Assembly (NCBI GenBank): GCA_003444795.1
Contig: DLWR01000087.1
Location: forward strand, 1-7,591
Length of the DNA stretch: 7,591 nt
Reading direction: 5' to 3'
Source of the DNA: Cryomorphaceae bacterium
Lineage (GTDB): Bacteria; Bacteroidota; Bacteroidia; Flavobacteriales; Schleiferiaceae
Under the pieces are notes generated by a model. It saw only the letters and a program-made list of their open reading frames with translations, was not told where the DNA came from and did not search any database. Positions 1 to 4,959 of the stretch are shown here, piece after piece. Every line of letters starts with the position of its first letter. The stretch's first letter is position 1. The translations under genes were made by a program, and so were the position numbers.

Positions 1-90
1 TATGGCGATCGCGGTGCGGGCAACATCATCCCTCCCAATAGCACGCTTGTCTTCGACATCTGGGTGGAAGACGTCACCCCCGCCAACTAA
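1..90 (+). CDS. FKBP-type peptidyl-prolyl cis-trans isomerase, C-terminal end (partial)
   Basis: Only the last 29 codons and the TAA stop are in the window, open from base 1. The residues GAGNIIPPNSTLVFDIWV match the final strand of the FKBP fold (G-x-IPPxxTLxFDxxL), including the Pro-Pro turn and the Phe that lines the active-site pocket. The protein would catalyse proline isomerisation during folding. The N-terminus is outside the window, so it is not visible whether this is a cytoplasmic enzyme, a lipoprotein or a periplasmic one such as the flavobacterial GldI type. The next gene downstream also ends in an FKBP domain with a closely similar C-terminus, so the two may be tandem paralogues. 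The family call is firm; the subtype is unknown. Confidence 0.88.
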   Translation, partial: YGDRGAGNIIPPNSTLVFDIWVEDVTPAN

Positions 91-103
91 AACCTAAACA
101 TGG

Positions 104-124
104 ACGGGCGCCTCAGGCGCTCGT
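104..124 (+). terminator. Terminator-like hairpin after the FKBP gene
   Basis: A 9-bp stem with one G-T wobble (ACGGGCGCC / GGCGCTCGT) closes a TCA loop. It begins 14 bp after the TAA of the upstream FKBP gene and is followed by a T-rich but interrupted tail (TCTATTTGACATTT). Placement and stem strength fit an intrinsic terminator, but the weak T tract leaves this tentative. Confidence 0.5.
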
Positions 125-152
125 TCTATTTGACATTTATCACCGCCAGAAG

Positions 153-184
153 CTTTCTAGCTCTCTAGCCCTCTAGCCCTTTAG
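153..184 (+). repeat. Tandem octamer array, four copies, upstream of the fusion isomerase
   Basis: Four head-to-tail 8-bp units lie at 153-160 CTTTCTAG, 161-168 CTCTCTAG, 169-176 CCCTCTAG and 177-184 CCCTTTAG. Three contain the palindromic CTAG core. The array ends 10 bp before the ATG of the next gene and overlaps its putative -7 box. A related array in the opposite orientation lies at 1376-1407. Bases 165-178 are the exact reverse complement of 1386-1399. Function is unknown; it resembles a family of short intergenic repeats rather than a coding or CRISPR repeat. Confidence 0.85.
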
Positions 185-189
185 CTTTT
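182..189 (+). promoter_or_regulatory. Putative Bacteroidota -7 box for the fusion isomerase
   Basis: TAGCTTTT matches the TAnnTTTG consensus in all but the last base and is followed by CAATC and then ATG. The 16-bp block ending in the ATG is identical at 13 positions to the equivalent block of fumarase (TACCTTTGCAATTATG), which supports it. No good -33 TTG is visible; the octamer array occupies that position. Confidence 0.42.
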
Positions 190-194
190 CAATC

Positions 195-1127
195 ATGCAA
201 AACGGACTTTACGCCAAATTCCATACCTCCAAAGGCTGCATAACCGTAGCCCTTCATTATCAGCAAACCCCTATGACCGTGGGCAACTTTGTGGCACTTG
301 CCACAGGCACTATGGCCAACAGCGCAAAGGCGGCAGGTCAACCATACTACGACGGCTTAAATTTTCACCGGGTGATTGCCGACTTCATGATTCAAGGAGG
401 CTGCCCACAGGGCCGCGGTACAGGTGGTCCAGGCTATCAGTTCCCCGATGAGATTGTCAAGGAGCTCACCCACGATGGTCCCGGCGTTCTATCCATGGCC
501 AACGCAGGCCCAGGAACCAACGGTTCTCAGTTCTTTATCACCCACGTGGAAACTCCCTGGTTGGATGGAAAGCACACCGTTTTTGGCAAGGTGACGGAAG
601 GCCAAGAGGTGGTGGATGCCATCGCGCAGCACGACTCATTGGACCGAGTGGAAATCATCGCGGTCGGTTCTGATGCGGAAGCCTTCGATGCCCAAGCGGC
701 CTTTGATGTCGGCATGGTCTCTGTGAAAAAAGCCCAGGAGGAAGCGGCGAAGAAAGCCGAAGAGGCCATGAAGTCTCTTGTAGACGGCATGACCAAGACG
801 TCCTCAGGTCTCTACTACCGCATGGACGCAGCAGGTGCGGGCCCCAAGCCCAAAGCCGGCCAAAACGTCAGCGTTCACTATACAGGCATGCTTACGGACG
901 GATCCATCTTTGACAGCTCTGTTCAGCGCGGACAACCCATTGCCATCCCCATTGGCGTGGGTCGTGTCATTCCCGGTTGGGACGAGGGCATCATGCTCTT
1001 ACACGAAGGGGGCAAGGCTCGCTTGGTCATTCCTTCTCACTTGGGCTATGGCGCGCAGGGTGCCGGTGGCGTCATCCCCCCAAATGCCACCTTGATTTTT
1101 GACGTTGAACTCGTCAAAGTCGGCTAA
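195..1127 (+). CDS. Cyclophilin-FKBP dual-domain peptidyl-prolyl cis-trans isomerase
   Basis: This 310-residue protein joins two unrelated prolyl isomerase folds. Residues 1-160 are a cyclophilin with [14 protein letters not shown] (57-69) and [16 protein letters not shown] (101-116). The residues equivalent to human CypA Arg55, Phe60, Gln63, Trp121 and His126 are kept as R59, F64, Q67, W122 and H127. Residues 165-198 form an Ala/Lys/Glu-rich, probably helical linker. Residues 203-310 are an FKBP domain with [14 protein letters not shown] (227-240), VIPGWDEG (258-265), Y285 and [13 protein letters not shown]; the position of FKBP12 Phe46 is Ile249. Both sites therefore look active. No signal peptide is seen, so it is probably a cytoplasmic folding catalyst or chaperone. 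The start at 195 places the conserved [11 protein letters not shown] at the N-terminus. The SemiSWEET gene follows 3 bp after the stop. Cyclophilin-then-FKBP fusions are known from flavobacteria, so the architecture is rare but not new. Confidence 0.95.
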   Translation: MQNGLYAKFHTSKGCITVALHYQQTPMTVGNFVALATGTMANSAKAAGQPYYDGLNFHRVIADFMIQGGCPQGRGTGGPGYQFPDEIVKELTHDGPGVLSMANAGPGTNGSQFFITHVETPWLDGKHTVFGKVTEGQEVVDAIAQHDSLDRVEIIAVGSDAEAFDAQAAFDVGMVSVKKAQEEAAKKAEEAMKSLVDGMTKTSSGLYYRMDAAGAGPKPKAGQNVSVHYTGMLTDGSIFDSSVQRGQPIAIPIGVGRVIPGWDEGIMLLHEGGKARLVIPSHLGYGAQGAGGVIPPNATLIFDVELVKVG

Positions 1128-1130
1128 GCC

Positions 1131-1376
1131 ATGGAATGGGTCGGTCGGGCGGCAGCCATTCTCACCACGGTTTCCTTTGTGCCTCAAGCGGTTAAAGTGA
1201 TTCGAACGCGGGACACCGCCTCCATTTCTCTTTGGATGTACATCCTTTTTACCGTCGGTATTGCCTGCTGGTTGGCCTATGGGCTCATCATCGGCGATGT
1301 TCCTATGACGGCTGCAAATGCCATCACGCTTATTCTCGCCACCATCATTTTGGTGACCAAGCTGCGGAATGGGTGA
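1131..1376 (+). CDS. SemiSWEET family sugar transporter (PQ-loop)
   Basis: This 81-residue membrane protein has the size and three-helix layout of bacterial SemiSWEETs, which dimerise to make a sugar path across the inner membrane. The helices are about residues 3-22, 33-54 and 59-77. The first carries the SFVPQ (15-19) PQ-loop motif that hinges the transporter, followed by a conserved basic region and SISLWMY (31-37). The helix 2 end WLAYG (47-51) and N63 in helix 3 are the kind of Trp and Asn that line the sugar pocket in this family. The ATG is 3 bp after the isomerase stop with no Shine-Dalgarno, so the two are very probably co-transcribed. Its stop codon overlaps the first base of the downstream octamer array. 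Family confidence is high; the sugar transported cannot be told from sequence. Confidence 0.92.
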   Translation: MEWVGRAAAILTTVSFVPQAVKVIRTRDTASISLWMYILFTVGIACWLAYGLIIGDVPMTAANAITLILATIILVTKLRNG

Positions 1377-1407
1377 GGGCTAGTTGGCTAGAGGGCTAGT
1401 TGGCTTG
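1376..1407 (-). repeat. Tandem octamer array downstream of SemiSWEET, inverted relative to 153-184
   Basis: Consecutive 8-bp units lie at 1376 AGGGCTAG, 1384 TTGGCTAG, 1392 AGGGCTAG and 1400 TTGGCTTG, with a degenerate AGCGCTTG at 1408. Units alternate between two forms, so the true period may be 16 bp. On the minus strand they read CTAGCCCT-like, the same family as the array at 153-184. The block 1386-1399 is the perfect 14-bp reverse complement of 165-178. It starts on the last base of the SemiSWEET stop codon. Confidence 0.85.
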
Positions 1408-1491
1408 AGCGCTTGGATGCTGGTTAAAGCGCACAAGGGTTTGGGCGTTGACAAGCAAACGTACAGAGTAGAAAACGTCGCGCAGCGCAGG

Positions 1492-1507
1492 TTCACCCTT
1501 TCACCCT
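1492..1507 (+). repeat. Short tandem duplication TTCACCCT x2
   Basis: Two perfect adjacent 8-bp copies lie 20 bp beyond the 3' end of the fumarase gene, in the 150-bp gap between the convergent SemiSWEET and fumarase genes. The unit length equals that of the CTAG octamers, but the sequence differs. Apart from these repeats I see no gene or convincing hairpin terminator in 1377-1526. Confidence 0.6.
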
Positions 1508-1526
1508 TCATCGGTGCGAAGCGCCA

Positions 1527-2912
1527 TCAGCACATATCCTCGGGCTTCACCCAAGCATCAAACTCAGCTTCGGTGAGGTAGCCCAACTTAAGGGCGGCTT
1601 CGCGCAAGGTGCTTCCTTCGGCATGGGCCGTTTTAGCAATCTTGGCGGCCTTGTCGTAGCCAATGTGTGGGTTGAGTGCTGTGACCAACATCAAGGAATT
1701 CTCTAAATGGCGCTGGATTACGGGCTTGTTGGGCTCAATGCCGGCAGCACACTTATCGGTAAACGAAACGCATGCATCGCCAATTAAACGGGCGCTTTGG
1801 AGGACGTTGGCCGCAATCAATGGCTTGAAGACATTGAGTTCAAAGTGTCCTGTCGCACCGCCAATGCTCACCGCTACGTCGTTGCCCATGACTTGTGCCG
1901 CCACCATGGTGAGGGCCTCGGGTTGGGTAGGGTTAACCTTACCAGGCATGATGGAAGACCCGGGTTCGTTGTCGGGAATAATGATTTCACCTATGCCTGA
2001 GCGAGGACCGCTGCTGAGCATGCGGATGTCGTTGCCAATCTTCATGAGGGAGACAGCCACTCGCTTCAGGGCGCCAGATAGTTCCACCATGGCGTCATGG
2101 GCCGCTAATGCTTCAAACTTATTGGGAGCACTTACAAAGGGTTGGCCGGTGAGTTCGGCGATTTTGGCAGCGACCTTTTTGGCGTAGCCGGCAGGGGTGT
2201 TCAAGCCGGTACCAACGGCCGTTCCACCGAGTGCGAGCTCAGCCACCATGCTGAGGGCGTTTTCAATGGCGCGGATGCCATTGTCCAACTGTTGTACATA
2301 GCCTGAGAATTCTTGACCCAGAGTCAATGGGGTGGCGTCCATGAAGTGTGTTCTGCCCGTTTTGACGATGTCTTTGAAGGCCTCACTTTTAGCTGCCAGA
2401 GTGGCGCGCAAATGCTGCATGCCGGGCAACGTGACGTTGACAACCTGCAGGTATGCGGCAATGTGCATGGCGGTGGGGAAGGTGTCATTGGACGACTGTG
2501 ATTTGTTCACGTCATCGTTGGGGTGAAGCACCTTTTCGGTATCCGTGAGCGCACCCCCTTGAAGCACGTGGCCGCGGTAGGCGATGACTTCGTTGCAGTT
2601 CATGTTGCTTTGGGTGCCCGAGCCTGTTTGCCAGATGACCAGCGGGAACTGATGGTCCCATTGACCGGCGATGATTTCGTCACAAACCTGGGCGATGAGC
2701 TGCGCTTTTTCATGGGTTAAAACACCCAAATCCGCATTGGTCAACGCCGCTGCCTTTTTCAGGTAGCCAAAGGCGTGAATGATCTCCTTCGGCATGCTGC
2801 CCTCGGGACCGATTTTAAAATTGTTGCGGGAACGTTCCGTTTGGGCTCCCCAGTAGGCTTCAGCGGGTACGTGGACCTCGCCCATCGTGTCTCTTTCAAT
2901 GCGTGTGCTCAT
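1527..2912 (-). CDS. fumC: Class II fumarate hydratase
   Basis: This gene encodes the iron-independent TCA-cycle fumarase, a cytosolic homotetramer that interconverts fumarate and L-malate. With ATG at 2912 it is 461 residues, typical of the family. It begins [16 protein letters not shown], where RIExDTMGEV is the conserved N-terminus. The frame extends upstream to a TTG at 2933, but the extra seven residues are not conserved and a promoter box overlaps them. Visible active-site parts are [10 protein letters not shown] (96-105), [11 protein letters not shown] (140-150), [10 protein letters not shown] (186-195, with H189 matching E. coli His188) and the superfamily signature [15 protein letters not shown] (318-332) carrying the catalytic serine. 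The short C-terminal domain ends KPEDMC. It is transcribed alone, convergent with SemiSWEET and divergent from a small membrane protein gene. Fumarase is preferred over aspartase because of the [10 protein letters not shown] and [15 protein letters not shown] motifs. Confidence 0.97.
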   Translation of the reverse strand: MSTRIERDTMGEVHVPAEAYWGAQTERSRNNFKIGPEGSMPKEIIHAFGYLKKAAALTNADLGVLTHEKAQLIAQVCDEIIAGQWDHQFPLVIWQTGSGTQSNMNCNEVIAYRGHVLQGGALTDTEKVLHPNDDVNKSQSSNDTFPTAMHIAAYLQVVNVTLPGMQHLRATLAAKSEAFKDIVKTGRTHFMDATPLTLGQEFSGYVQQLDNGIRAIENALSMVAELALGGTAVGTGLNTPAGYAKKVAAKIAELTGQPFVSAPNKFEALAAHDAMVELSGALKRVAVSLMKIGNDIRMLSSGPRSGIGEIIIPDNEPGSSIMPGKVNPTQPEALTMVAAQVMGNDVAVSIGGATGHFELNVFKPLIAANVLQSARLIGDACVSFTDKCAAGIEPNKPVIQRHLENSLMLVTALNPHIGYDKAAKIAKTAHAEGSTLREAALKLGYLTEAEFDAWVKPEDMC

Positions 2913-2917
2913 AATTG

Positions 2918-2925
2918 CAAAGGTA
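2918..2925 (-). promoter_or_regulatory. -7 promoter box of fumC
   Basis: TACCTTTG on the minus strand is a full match to the Bacteroidota TAnnTTTG element. It is followed by CAATT and then ATG, so the box ends only 5 bp before the start codon and the transcript should begin at or within a few bases of the ATG. No clear -33 TTG is found at the expected distance. Confidence 0.72.
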
Positions 2926-2951
2926 GGGTGCAAGGCAAACGAAGTTGAATG

Positions 2952-2959
2952 TATCTTTG
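2952..2959 (+). promoter_or_regulatory. -7 promoter box of the small membrane protein gene
   Basis: TATCTTTG matches TAnnTTTG and lies 22 bp before the ATG at 2982. It overlaps an upstream in-frame ATG at 2949, which argues that translation starts at 2982. It is divergent from the fumarase box with 26 bp between the two. Confidence 0.65.
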
Positions 2960-2981
2960 TCCTAAATTCAAAACGTACACC

Positions 2982-3146
2982 ATGAAATTCGTTGGTTTCC
3001 TCATCGCCTTGTTGATCATCTTGACTGGATTTAGCATGTTGCTCTTCTTGGGCTTGTTTGTAGGCTATTGGTTGACCTTAATCGGCTTGGAGCGCGTAGC
3101 CCCCAAGTTTGTGTACAAATTGATCGGACATACCGAAGAGGCCTAA
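2982..3146 (+). CDS. Small membrane protein, 54 residues, unknown function
   Basis: This short reading frame starts [11 protein letters not shown] and ends EEA. Residues 3-40 are almost wholly hydrophobic (L, I, F, V, G), enough for one long or two short membrane helices, followed by a basic-to-neutral tail [15 protein letters not shown]. An in-frame ATG at 2949 would add 11 residues, but a TATCTTTG promoter box lies inside that extension, so 2982 is preferred. Support for a real gene is good: its own promoter box upstream, a strong intrinsic terminator 16 bp after the stop, and ATG followed by a lysine codon. I do not recognise the family. It could be a small inner-membrane protein or a small regulator of a neighbouring enzyme, but nothing in the sequence decides this. 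Confidence 0.68.
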   Translation: MKFVGFLIALLIILTGFSMLLFLGLFVGYWLTLIGLERVAPKFVYKLIGHTEEA

Positions 3147-3162
3147 TACCCCCTCCTGGAAC

Positions 3163-3195
3163 AAAAAAACCGCGCCTGTAAAGCGCGGTTTTTTT
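3163..3195. terminator. Bidirectional intrinsic terminator
   Basis: A perfect 13-bp inverted repeat, AAAAAAACCGCGC / GCGCGGTTTTTTT, surrounds a 7-nt loop (CTGTAAA). It gives a 6-bp GC stem flanked by seven A on the left and seven T on the right, so it works as a terminator on either strand. It sits between two convergent genes, 16 bp after the small membrane protein gene and 31 bp after the guanylyltransferase gene. Confidence 0.95.
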
Positions 3196-3226
3196 ATGCT
3201 TTCTAACGGAGCTATTCCGCTAAGCA

Positions 3227-4312
3227 TTAGATGTGTTTTTCGCCCAACTTGAGCTTGACTTCTGTGACATATTGCTTGATGTCCTGTTCCTTTTCCCGGG
3301 GGCAAACGAGCAAGCGATCTTCCGATTGGATCACGATGTAGCCCTCTAGTCCGTCCAACACGGCGACGACATGGGCGGGAACGGAAATGATGTTGTCCTT
3401 GGCGTCAAATAGCAAAACATTGGAGGTTGCACCGGTGTTGCCCTGTGCATCCTCTTTGCGCTGTTCGTGTACAGCTCCCCACGAACCCAAGTCACTCCAG
3501 CCAAATTCTGCCGGAAGCACATAGACTTGAGGAGCCTTCTCTAAAATGCCGTAGTCAATAGACTCATTGGGAGAAAGCGGATAGGTCTTTTCAATGAAAG
3601 CGGCTTCCTCCGGAGTGTTTAAGGTGTCCCAGCCTGCATTGAAGGCTTCATAAAGTTCCGGCATGAGGCGCTCGTAGGCGCTCAAAATGGCGTTGGCATT
3701 CCAGATAAAAATACCCGCATTCCACAAGAATTCCCCAGTGGCCAGAAAAGACTCCGCCAATTCGCGGTTGGGTTTCTCCGTGAAAGTCTTGACGGGACGA
3801 ATTTCCTCCGAACCCTCAAAAAATTCCGGTTTAAACTGGATGTAGCCATAGCCCGTTTCGGGGCGGTGTGGGGTAATGCCCAAAGTGAGCAAAATATTGT
3901 GGGAGGCAGTGGCAGCTAAGCCCAGTCGAATAATGCGTTCAAACTCGTCCTCCTTGGTCACCAAATGGTCCGCAGGCGTAATGATAATATTGGCTAGTGG
4001 GTCCCGTTTCTTCAGTTTAAAAGCGGCATAGGCTACGCAAGGGGCGGTATTGCGTCGAGCAGGCTCCGCCATGATGTTGGCGGCTGGAAGCTTGGGCAAT
4101 TGCGCCATGCATTGATCGGCATAATCCGCGTGGGTGACGATGTAGATGTTTTCGGCGGGAACGATGCGCGACATGCGGCGGTAGGTTTGCTGCAGCAAAC
4201 TTTCACCTGTGCCTAAAATGTCCAAAAACTGCTTGGGTTTCTGGGCGGTACTCGTAGGCCAGAAGCGACTTCCGACGCCTCCTGCCATGATGACAGCGTA
4301 AGTATGTTCCAT
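3227..4312 (-). CDS. manC: Mannose-1-phosphate guanylyltransferase (GDP-mannose pyrophosphorylase)
   Basis: This enzyme makes GDP-mannose from mannose 1-phosphate and GTP, feeding mannose, fucose and related sugars into surface polysaccharide and glycoprotein synthesis. The 361-residue protein opens with the nucleotidyltransferase signature MAGGVGSRFWPTSTAQKPKQ (9-28), with the pyrophosphorylase Arg and Lys. Next come PADH (113-116, metal-binding Asp), ETGYGYIQF (152-160), FTEKPN (177-182), WNAGIFIW (197-204), SIDYGILEKA (251-260) and FGWSDLGSW (270-278). The C-terminal part from about 295 is the short beta-helix domain. The fused mannose-6-phosphate isomerase cupin domain of bifunctional ManC/AlgA proteins is absent, so it is monofunctional. 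The ATG is preceded by an AAGGAG stretch and a TACCTTTG promoter box. It shares its upstream region with the divergent adk and ends at a shared bidirectional terminator. Confidence 0.95.
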   Translation of the reverse strand: MEHTYAVIMAGGVGSRFWPTSTAQKPKQFLDILGTGESLLQQTYRRMSRIVPAENIYIVTHADYADQCMAQLPKLPAANIMAEPARRNTAPCVAYAAFKLKKRDPLANIIITPADHLVTKEDEFERIIRLGLAATASHNILLTLGITPHRPETGYGYIQFKPEFFEGSEEIRPVKTFTEKPNRELAESFLATGEFLWNAGIFIWNANAILSAYERLMPELYEAFNAGWDTLNTPEEAAFIEKTYPLSPNESIDYGILEKAPQVYVLPAEFGWSDLGSWGAVHEQRKEDAQGNTGATSNVLLFDAKDNIISVPAHVVAVLDGLEGYIVIQSEDRLLVCPREKEQDIKQYVTEVKLKLGEKHI

Positions 4313-4320
4313 ATCTCCTT
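4313..4320 (-). promoter_or_regulatory. Shine-Dalgarno-like AAGGAGAT abutting the manC start
   Basis: The minus strand reads AAGGAGAT directly before ATG, an almost perfect anti-16S match. The core GGAG is only 2 nt from the start codon, much closer than the usual 5-9 nt, and Bacteroidota seldom use such sites. It may be chance or weakly functional. It is the only one of its kind seen in the window. Confidence 0.35.
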
Positions 4321-4334
4321 GGGAGCTTAGGGGA

Positions 4335-4342
4335 CAAAGGTA
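4335..4342 (-). promoter_or_regulatory. -7 promoter box of manC
   Basis: TACCTTTG on the minus strand lies 22 bp before the guanylyltransferase ATG. With the plus-strand box at 4361-4368 it forms a perfect 8-bp inverted repeat separated by 18 bp, so each box lies about where the -33 element of the other promoter would be. No TTG -33 motif is evident. Confidence 0.7.
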
Positions 4343-4360
4343 AAAAATGCAGGGGGGTCG

Positions 4361-4368
4361 TACCTTTG
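4361..4368 (+). promoter_or_regulatory. -7 promoter box of the adk-obgE-PAP2-crcB run
   Basis: TACCTTTG lies 16 bp before the adenylate kinase ATG at 4385. It is identical to the boxes of manC and fumC, and is the only convincing promoter box noticed for the four downstream genes. Confidence 0.72.
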
Positions 4369-4384
4369 CGCTTTGGTTATTTCT

Positions 4385-4957
4385 ATGAAAAACATCGTAC
4401 TATTTGGCCCTCCCGGGGCCGGTAAAGGCACCCAGAGTGCGTATTTGGTGGATAAATTTGGCTTTGTACACCTCAGCACAGGCGATATTTTTCGCTACAA
4501 CATTAAAAACCAGACCGAATTGGGAACGCTCGCCAAGTCCTATATGGACCAAGGCCAGCTGGTGCCAGACAGTGTGACCATTGATATGCTCAAAGCGGAA
4601 TGGGGAAAATATCCGGACGCGGTGGGCTTCTTATTTGATGGATTCCCGCGCACGGAGGCCCAAGCTTTGGCATTGGACGAGATTCTCGCGGAGGCCGGTC
4701 AGTCCATCGCAGCCATGATTGGATTGGAAGTTCCTGAAGAAGAGCTTTTGGCGCGCCTGTTGGAGCGCGGAAAGACGTCGGGACGTCCGGATGATGCCAA
4801 CCCGGAGGTAATCGGGCAGCGCATTGCCGTCTACCACCGAGAAACAGCCCCCGTTCAAGGCTACTACGAAGCCCAAGGCAAGTACATGGCCCTATCCGGC
4901 GTGGGCAGCATTGAAAGCATCACCGCATCCTTGTCGGAGAAAATTCAAGCCCTCTAA
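4385..4957 (+). CDS. adk: Adenylate kinase
   Basis: This cytosolic enzyme interconverts AMP plus ATP with two ADP and sets the adenylate energy charge. From ATG 4385 the protein is 190 residues and begins [17 protein letters not shown]. The frame also opens at a TTG at 4373, but those four extra codons lie just after the promoter box and are not conserved. The P-loop GPPGAGKGT is at 8-16, the AMP site LSTGDIFR at 30-37, and DGFPRT at 85-90. A short LID carries the arginines R124, R128, R134 and R146. At 190 residues, without the four-Cys zinc insert, this is the short-LID form. The stop is 2 bp before the obgE GTG. An adk-obgE neighbourhood is common in Bacteroidota. Confidence 0.97.
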   Translation: MKNIVLFGPPGAGKGTQSAYLVDKFGFVHLSTGDIFRYNIKNQTELGTLAKSYMDQGQLVPDSVTIDMLKAEWGKYPDAVGFLFDGFPRTEAQALALDEILAEAGQSIAAMIGLEVPEEELLARLLERGKTSGRPDDANPEVIGQRIAVYHRETAPVQGYYEAQGKYMALSGVGSIESITASLSEKIQAL

Positions 4958-4959
4958 GC

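Noticed and set aside
1384..1581. Possible 65-residue plus-strand reading frame after SemiSWEET
   Set aside because: It begins within the octamer repeats, has no promoter box, overlaps the 3' end of fumarase on the other strand, and has a composition unlike a folded protein.
1663..2187. 174-residue open frame on the strand opposite fumarase
   Set aside because: It is fully antisense to highly conserved fumarase codons and shows no recognisable domain; the openness follows from the codon use of the real gene.
3339..3349. TAGCCCTCTAG, an 11-bp match to the octamer array, inside manC
   Set aside because: It is a single copy within the codons for a Gly-Leu-Glu-Gly-Tyr stretch that looks like normal protein sequence; no tandem units flank it, so it is probably coincidence.
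4373..4384. Upstream TTG start of adk
   Set aside because: The four added codons begin 4 bp after the promoter box and are not part of the conserved N-terminus; ATG 4385 gives the normal 190-residue enzyme.
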